64,000 nt of DNA from Fistulifera solaris. Taxonomy: Eukaryota; Bacillariophyta; Bacillariophyceae; Naviculales; Stauroneidaceae. The first letter of the stretch is position 1. The number at the start of each line of letters is the position of its first letter. Positions 58,962-64,000 of this stretch are shown here, one piece after another. The DNA is taken from assembly GCA_030295235.1 (NCBI GenBank), contig AP026139.1, positions 620,001 to 684,000 of the forward strand, in the 5' to 3' direction. Position numbers and translations under genes: made by a program. The notes beneath the pieces are model-generated. The model made no database searches. It saw nothing but the letters and a program-made list of their open reading frames with translations, and was not told the DNA's origin.

Positions 58962-60623
58962 TTAAGATAGATTAAAGAAGGATTCTAATTGCCGGCAAGG
59001 AGGGCAAATAAAATTGCGCTCATCGTAGTCGTTGGCATCACCTGCGATTTCTAAACAACCAGTACAGCAGAAGTGGTTGCACAGATCGCAATAGTAACCG
59101 TGATCTGGATCCTTCCCATAACACGAAAAACAATCTACAGCAATAGCTGACTTCTCACCGGGTCGATAGGTGTGCATCCCATTGGAGATATTGTATTTGC
59201 TGTACTCGCAAAGCGTATGCTCAATTTCCTTTAAGGCGAGTCGTTTTCCGCCAAAGTACGGAAACTCGAGCCCGAGAATCTGAAATGCATTTTCTTGCAG
59301 TGCGGTCAAAATACGCGCGAGCTGCAGGTGTTTCTCAACTCCTTTCAACACCTCCAGTGAGTTTTTACTTGTGCGAAATACGAGCTTGAGACCTTCTGTT
59401 GTCGGTCGATTGTTAGAGAGTGATGCACCATTGGAGCACAGGGACAATCGTTGATCACTTACCCTTAGCCCCCGGCCCAAGTACGCAAAAATTGTAGTCG
59501 ATTTTGAGGCAACCACAGGTTTCCATGTCACATAAAATTTGCCACGCATAAAAGTCTCCCACTAACTTCATACCCCGGAGAACGTCCAATTTGTCTTTCG
59601 ATGTAGATGCCGCATAAAAGTCGTCAACGATCGTGTCCAAGTTGTTCAAAGTAAGATTTAGTGCCTTCATATACGGCTCAAATCCACTCACATTATGGGC
59701 ACCTGTGAAAATGCGGATTTCGCTTGATCACGATAAACCTGTGCTCTCCGACTGTAAGCTTGCAAAGACGCGTCAGTCGGTTCTGCGAATCCAATGTTTT
59801 CAAACGTCTCAACACGGTTCACGAGCCGATACATGTACGACCGCCAAAGAACTTGTTTCGTCCATTCCTTATGACTCCAGGGTCGCGGGATACAACGTGG
59901 ATTGTCATGTTGTTTGTCGTCCGACGAATAAAATAACTCCAAAATGGATGCTTTGAGAAATATGGTTCCACGATCAAGTTCCCGATAGATATTGCAAAAC
60001 GAGTGACGGGACATTCGTTCGTTCAATGAATATGGAAAATTTTCGGGATGTTGCATCTTCCGTTCCCACATTCGTTGTCGTTCGTACGCAAAAGATAAAA
60101 CTCCAAAATGTGCCATGACACGTGAGAGGATGAAATTCCCGGAATGAACGATGTCTTGTGTTGAAAGTTTTTTTGTTCAAGTCCCTGTAAGCTAAACAAA
60201 CAGTTGGTACATCGTATGTGCTGTGCCTCTGTTGCATACTTGATTTTCTTTGACAATGAAATATCGATCATCTCCATCACGAGGAGTTCGTCATCATCCA
60301 ACTGTATTGCTGATTCCTCATCGCCGTCATCATAAATGATACTAACATAGGAGCCTTCGACAAACTCCACCGTTCCATAGAAGTATACGCCATCGAATTT
60401 CTTGTATTTTGAGGTTGCGTAAGGGTCTGTTTCGAATGCAAGTAGTGCGCAAAAACTCGCTGGGAAGATATAAAAAAAACTCGCGTACCTTTTTGATTCT
60501 TTGACCGAAATGAAACGTAGGACAAGGTACTTTACGTTTGACATCGACTATGGGACGAGACAATACTTCGTCTACGTGTACAAGCGGAAGTGGAGCATCG
60601 GAAGGATGCTTCGTTGTTGACAT
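58962..60623 (-). CDS. Tudor-like / aGPT-PPlase (ADDT, amino-acid:DNA-transferase-like) / PHD protein
   Basis: About 512 aa. Residues 75-115 are Tudor-like (FDGVYFYGTVEFVEGSYVSI then YDDGDEE). Residues about 140-430 match the alpha-glutamyl/putrescinyl-thymine pyrophosphorylase (ADDT/AADT) clade known from phage DNA hypermodification: RVMAHFGVLSFAYERQRMWE, SFCNIYRELDRGTIFLKASI, AFFTGAHNVSGFEPYMKALN, GMKLVGDFYAWQILCDM (helix-hairpin-helix-like) and CVLGPGAKEGLKLVFRTS. Residues 455-505 are a PHD/ZZ-like zinc finger (CFSCYGKDPDHGYYCDLC, HFCCTGCLE, FICPPC). Start ATG at 60623. Introns 60185-60239 (55 nt) and 59396-59462 (67 nt). Breaks: extra T in the T8 run (60472-60479), extra A in the A7 run (60168-60174), one missing base at 59708-59711. 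Chemistry in eukaryotes is unproven; a DNA-base-modification or reader role is inferred. Confidence 0.78.
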
Positions 60624-61217
60624 GTTTTGGTAAACAATGGCAATAATGATAAAAGTACTAGTAATGCAAGGGAAACATCGCACCGATCGCGATCGTCGTC
60701 GGATTTTTTTTCGGCTTCCAACTCCCGTTCAACGAACAAACCGCATTGAGGTACGGGATACTATTATGGCCTGCCGTACTAAGTCTACGAGGATTTCCCG
60801 TGGATATTCGAAGCGTTGCAACGATTGACGACGACTCCTCTTTCATCTCTACTTCTGGTACAGTTCGAATTGGTTCTGATTATTGTTACATGATAAGACG
60901 AGCTATACCAGGTATACTGGGTGAAACAAAAAAAAACGCTGGTGGCAAAGCGGACACAAGAAACAGGCCTACGTGATTTTCTCTTGTAAGACATTCGATT
61001 GATTTGTATTTCTTTTTTGATTTTCATAGCCAATATTAATATTGTACTTGTAAATTGATATGAATCATCATCCATGTTCGGGCAGGATACATTTGTGGTA
61101 ATGGATCAAGTCAACTTATTAGGATGGCCACTATCGAGCCATAACAGAGATGAGACGGCTCGCGACTGGTTTCGCTTTGAGTCTTGAGTTAACGTCGGCA
61201 TCATTATTTACAGCTTG
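60624..61217. other. Divergent promoter region Tudor/PHD gene and 2OG oxygenase
   Basis: About 590 bp shared by two head-to-head genes. I see no gene or clear repeat in it. Confidence 0.6.
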
Positions 61218-62195
61218 ATGCTCGATCGCGATGCCTTTTACACAACGAAAACGTCTCGCCTTGTTGACATCACAACAAAACCAATGTCGTCTCCAGTGCC
61301 ATCCTTTGTTCGTCCTACAATACTAAATGAAATCAATAAACAGGTAGTTCGTCGAAAACTAGCGCGGCAACGTCACTGTCTTATTGAACAAGGCATCCAA
61401 CCGGAATATTTGGACTCTCTCTTTCCTCCACTCTTAGAATTGTTTGCCCCTCAGTCCGTACAATACAATGGAGGCATTGCGGGTGTCAAAGATTGGAAAA
61501 TATCATGTTATTTAGAAGTCATGCCAGGCGGTGTTCCTACGACGGAACCCAATGTAGATTTACTGCAATTATTTTTGCCCCTGTTGGAGGCATGTAATGT
61601 ACTGTTCTGTCACTGGTATCGACAACAACATGCCTGTAATCACAACAGCAACGTGAAGACTTCCGCTGTGCAATGCGAACGTCTCATGACGTTTATAACT
61701 CGATACACTCCTGCTCCGGGAGAACAAGCTCTGCTGAAAGTGCGTACATAGCCGAATACTCGCTAATATACTCCTCATCAGCCTCTCATCCAATGCCATC
61801 TTTGTTTCTTTCCTCTTTATTATTTATTCTGCAGCACGTCGATGGAGCAGGCAAAGTAGATGGGTCTATTGTAGTGGCCTTGCCCATTGATCGATGGTCA
61901 CCGGGAGGTGATCATTTGTTTGAAGGAGGTGGGTTAACCTTTTGGGATGGCAAGGGAAGTGATGGTTCACCACTCGAGACACATTATGATACAAGATCTG
62001 GCGATATTGCCTTTATCGATCGGTACGTAAACAAAAGTGCGTTTTTTCATCAATTTAGTGGCCTGTAAAAACCTGTCACGAACGAATGGCTTACGTGTTG
62101 TTGTTCTTCGTAATTACAGCGCGGTATGGCATCAAGCCGATCCAATTACGAAAGGAACGCGCTGGGCGCTAGTGATTTTCTACAGAGTGCTTTGA
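61218..62195 (+). CDS. 2-oxoglutarate/Fe(II)-dependent oxygenase (P4H-like)
   Basis: Non-heme iron oxygenase, 261 aa over three exons (61218-61739, 61835-62022, 62120-62195; introns 95 and 97 nt), all in phase with no frame break. ITRYTPAPGEQALLK is followed across the first junction by HVDGAGKVDGSIVVALP, giving the HxD metal ligands. EGGGLTFWDGKGSD and YDTRSGDIAFIDR follow, then across the second junction AVWHQADPITKGTRWALVIF, with the distal His and the Arg that binds 2-oxoglutarate. This is the prolyl-4-hydroxylase-like double-stranded beta-helix. The substrate (protein, small molecule or nucleic acid) cannot be read. It does not carry the features I would expect of TET/JBP base hydroxylases. 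A later ATG at 61284 is also possible. Confidence 0.88.
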
Positions 62196-62435
62196 TGGAT
62201 GATGCCACGGAAATAGACTATATACAGATTATAATTCTGGAAAGAGAGAGCAGCTTGAATCAAGGACTTTAAGTGAGACTTGAATTGCTTTTGTATTAAC
62301 TGACCATCGGCTAGAGCTATCATACCATTCGTTAGGGAAAACCAGAAATAATTTAGATCAATGTAGGAGGAATAGCAACGAACTTGTCTATAAATTTAGC
62401 ACAAGTTTATGCTACGCAGTTGTATAATAATTTGT

Positions 62436-63094
62436 TTATTCCCATCCGGCCTCCGAGGAACTGATCACATAAGCGGCAACATTGGCAATCTCATCATCAG
62501 CTAGACGTCCGCCGAAAGCAGGCATGGCGTTCTTTCCGTTGGTGACTTGGCTGATGACGGCCTTCTCGTTTCGGCCACCAGCCAAGTATTGCTCCAAGGC
62601 CTCCTTCTCCAAGGTCTTTTCGGGCATGATCACGTTTTGTCCTCCAGCGTGGCAAGCGGCGCAGTTGGCGTTGAAGACTTGTTCTCCGGCGGCAACATCG
62701 GCGGCGAAGACGGGTTGACTGGCGATGACCGCAGCAGCACCAATGGTGGCGGCACCTTGGGCAGCCTGATGAGAACAGCGATCATAGAACGTGAGAGATA
62801 TCGAGACATTCAACATAAAAACGAAAGAATATTTGTAATGTCAAGATGTTGTTGAAGAGAGACAGCAAGTTATTGATTCACAGTTCGTGTTGGCACGAGC
62901 CAAGCACGAGGTAACGGACGGAGAAAGCGTGCCTACGTTTTTCCCTGGCGCTCCTTTTTGCAGCGACGCAACCTGTTGCGGAAGGATCGGCTTTCTGCTT
63001 TCTGGGGAACGATTTATAACATTTGCAAACGTACCTGCTTAATAGAGAAAGCCGAAGCACTGGCGAGAAGGGAGGCAACAATAGCGATCTTCAT
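62436..63094 (-). CDS. petJ: Cytochrome c6 precursor
   Basis: Soluble thylakoid-lumen electron carrier from cytochrome b6f to photosystem I, nucleus-encoded. Exon 1 (63094-63035) encodes exactly [20 protein letters not shown], a signal peptide ending in the diatom plastid ASAF motif. A 269-nt intron (62766-63034) separates it from the rest. Exon 2 begins [20 protein letters not shown], the lumenal (thylakoid) signal with an AFAAD-like site (VFAADVAAG), then the mature protein of about 87 aa. The heme site is [11 protein letters not shown] (CxxCH); the sixth ligand Met is in [20 protein letters not shown]. It ends SSSEAGWE at 62436. 129 aa in total, no frame break. Convergent with the 2OG oxygenase. 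Confidence 0.97.
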
Positions 63095-63754
63095 TTTATT
63101 GATTATTGTATTGTATTGGTGTTTATTACGGTCGTTTTTGACAAAAGTGTGTCTTTTTTATCTCGACGTCTGTGTTGAGAAAGCACGGTCAAGAGAGAAG
63201 GTCCAACGTAAGGGACGGCGAACGGCGACTGACGAAAGTTGAATGTATCTTTTGGATTTGGTGTTCCGACGGAATCTTGCCATCTTTTGGTGAAGAGCTA
63301 TGGTCTCTCGGCAAGTAAAAGGTAAATCTGGGAGTGTGGACTATCTTGGAGTGTACCAAACGCGCCCGTCACGCGCAGACTACGTCCACTGTTTCTACGA
63401 ACACCACCGCCGCTCGGAGACGTCAACAAGTTGTCAAACTTGGATCTTGCAATCGGAAGAGGAGGACGAACGCCAGATTCCAGATTCCATGATGACGCCG
63501 TTGTTACAAGAACTCGGTTGATGACAGACGATCGGAAATCGGAACTACTGTCCGTCATCCGTCCGCGAAACGACGTGGCAGGGTCGCACGTCTCGCTGTT
63601 TCAAACACGCGCAGAACAGAAATCAAAACCTCGCCCGTACTCGCAAACCTGCACCGTAAATTGTTGTGAGCAATATACTTGTAGCATTCCATTGTCGATC
63701 TTTCTCCTTTCCCTCTTTTGTGCAAGAAAGATTCATTACAATCATTAATCAACC
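63095..63754. other. Divergent promoter region petJ / BTB gene
   Basis: About 660 bp, no gene that I can support. It should carry the promoter of the highly expressed petJ gene. Confidence 0.6.
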
Positions 63755-64000
63755 ATGAAACAAGTAGATTTACCGAAATGGCGTGACGACCCCTTCGAGT
63801 CGTTCAGTGACTGGAAAATAGAAATCGCATGCGACGACGACGATGACGACGACCGTCATCAATGGAAAGTCTATCCTGTACACAAGACATTTCTGGCACA
63901 CGGATCCCGACGTAGTGAATACTTTTCACGATTGTTTCACAGTGAAACAAGATTTAAAGAAAATGCAGTAAATACGAGTCATATCGTGCTCCATCTGATC
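63755..64000 (+). CDS. BTB/POZ-domain protein, 5' part only
   Basis: Starts at the ATG at 63755 and runs off the window end. The first 82 residues are MKQVDLPKWRDDPFESF ..., an acidic run of seven Asp, then WKVYPVHKTFLAHGSRRSEY followed by FSRLFHSETRFKEN and SHIVLHLI. The VHKTFLAHGSRRSEYFSRLF pattern is the core of a BTB/POZ domain (V.+hK..L...S.yF..lF). BTB proteins are dimerisation modules and often adaptors of cullin-3 ubiquitin ligases. Many diatom BTB proteins carry a C-terminal helical or TAZ-like part, which cannot be seen here. Confidence 0.8.
   Translation, partial: MKQVDLPKWRDDPFESFSDWKIEIACDDDDDDDRHQWKVYPVHKTFLAHGSRRSEYFSRLFHSETRFKENAVNTSHIVLHLI

Noticed and set aside
60460-60488. 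A 29-nt GT-AG intron in the Tudor/PHD gene
   Set aside because: Far shorter than any other intron here (55 nt and up), and it does not bring the Tudor part into frame; one extra T in the adjacent T8 run explains the reading better.
61218-62195. The 2OG oxygenase as a TET/JBP-type thymine hydroxylase
   Set aside because: The HxD...H...R order and GDIAFIDR / TKGTRW blocks resemble prolyl-4-hydroxylase-like enzymes; I see no TET/JBP-specific insert or motif.

Overview
The window is nuclear DNA of a diatom, most likely a pennate diatom close to Phaeodactylum tricornutum. Genes are dense and lie on both strands. Introns are few and short (about 55 to 275 nt, GT-AG), and spacers are mostly 0.3-1 kb. 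Diagnostic content includes a diatom-type cyclin, a nuclear cytochrome c6 with an ASAF targeting motif, further preproteins with an F-starting transit motif (plastids bounded by four membranes), and a protein of the diatom-expanded VLSGRGGGTNVHPGN (DUF6824-type) family. I see no mobile element, CRISPR array, rRNA or tRNA that I can support.

Layout: 0.28-14 kb holds a cyclin, AP-3 delta, a SnRK1/AMPK alpha kinase, VPS11 and a plastid coiled-coil membrane protein. 14.7-24.9 kb holds a Golgi-type sulfotransferase, an ATP-grasp/SET fusion, a cytidine deaminase, an AIM24-like mitochondrial protein, a DGAT2-type acyltransferase and an SLC35B-type transporter. 25-39.4 kb holds a transportin-3-like importin, the Hsp70/Hsp90 co-chaperone STI1, an ankyrin-like protein, a sarcosine-oxidase-like flavoenzyme, two tandem paralogous kinases and the endoribonuclease YbeY. 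40-50.3 kb holds an SGNH hydrolase, an annexin, a START-like secreted protein, a polyamine-oxidase-like flavoenzyme, pirin, a TBL/PC-esterase and the DUF6824-type protein. 51-64 kb holds a 5-TM protein, an asteroid-type nuclease fused to a DEAH helicase, a Tudor/thymine-hypermodification-like/PHD protein, a 2OG-Fe(II) oxygenase, cytochrome c6 and the start of a BTB protein.

The most unusual stretch is 53.9-62.2 kb. Three neighbouring genes have nucleic-acid or oxidation domains: a FEN1/asteroid-like nuclease fused to an RHA-type helicase, a chromatin-reader protein built around the ADDT / amino-acid:DNA-transferase-like (aGPT-PPlase) domain known from phage thymine hypermodification, and a 2-oxoglutarate oxygenase transcribed divergently from it. 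Whether they act together is inference. The ATP-grasp/SET fusion at 15.9-17.6 kb is a second unusual architecture.

Eighteen of the 31 genes show one to three single-base frame breaks, nearly all in short homopolymers, inside otherwise well-conserved housekeeping proteins. After allowing for them, the exon lengths of every gene whose two ends are in view come out in frame. I read them as assembly or base-calling errors rather than pseudogenes, and I annotate each gene across them.
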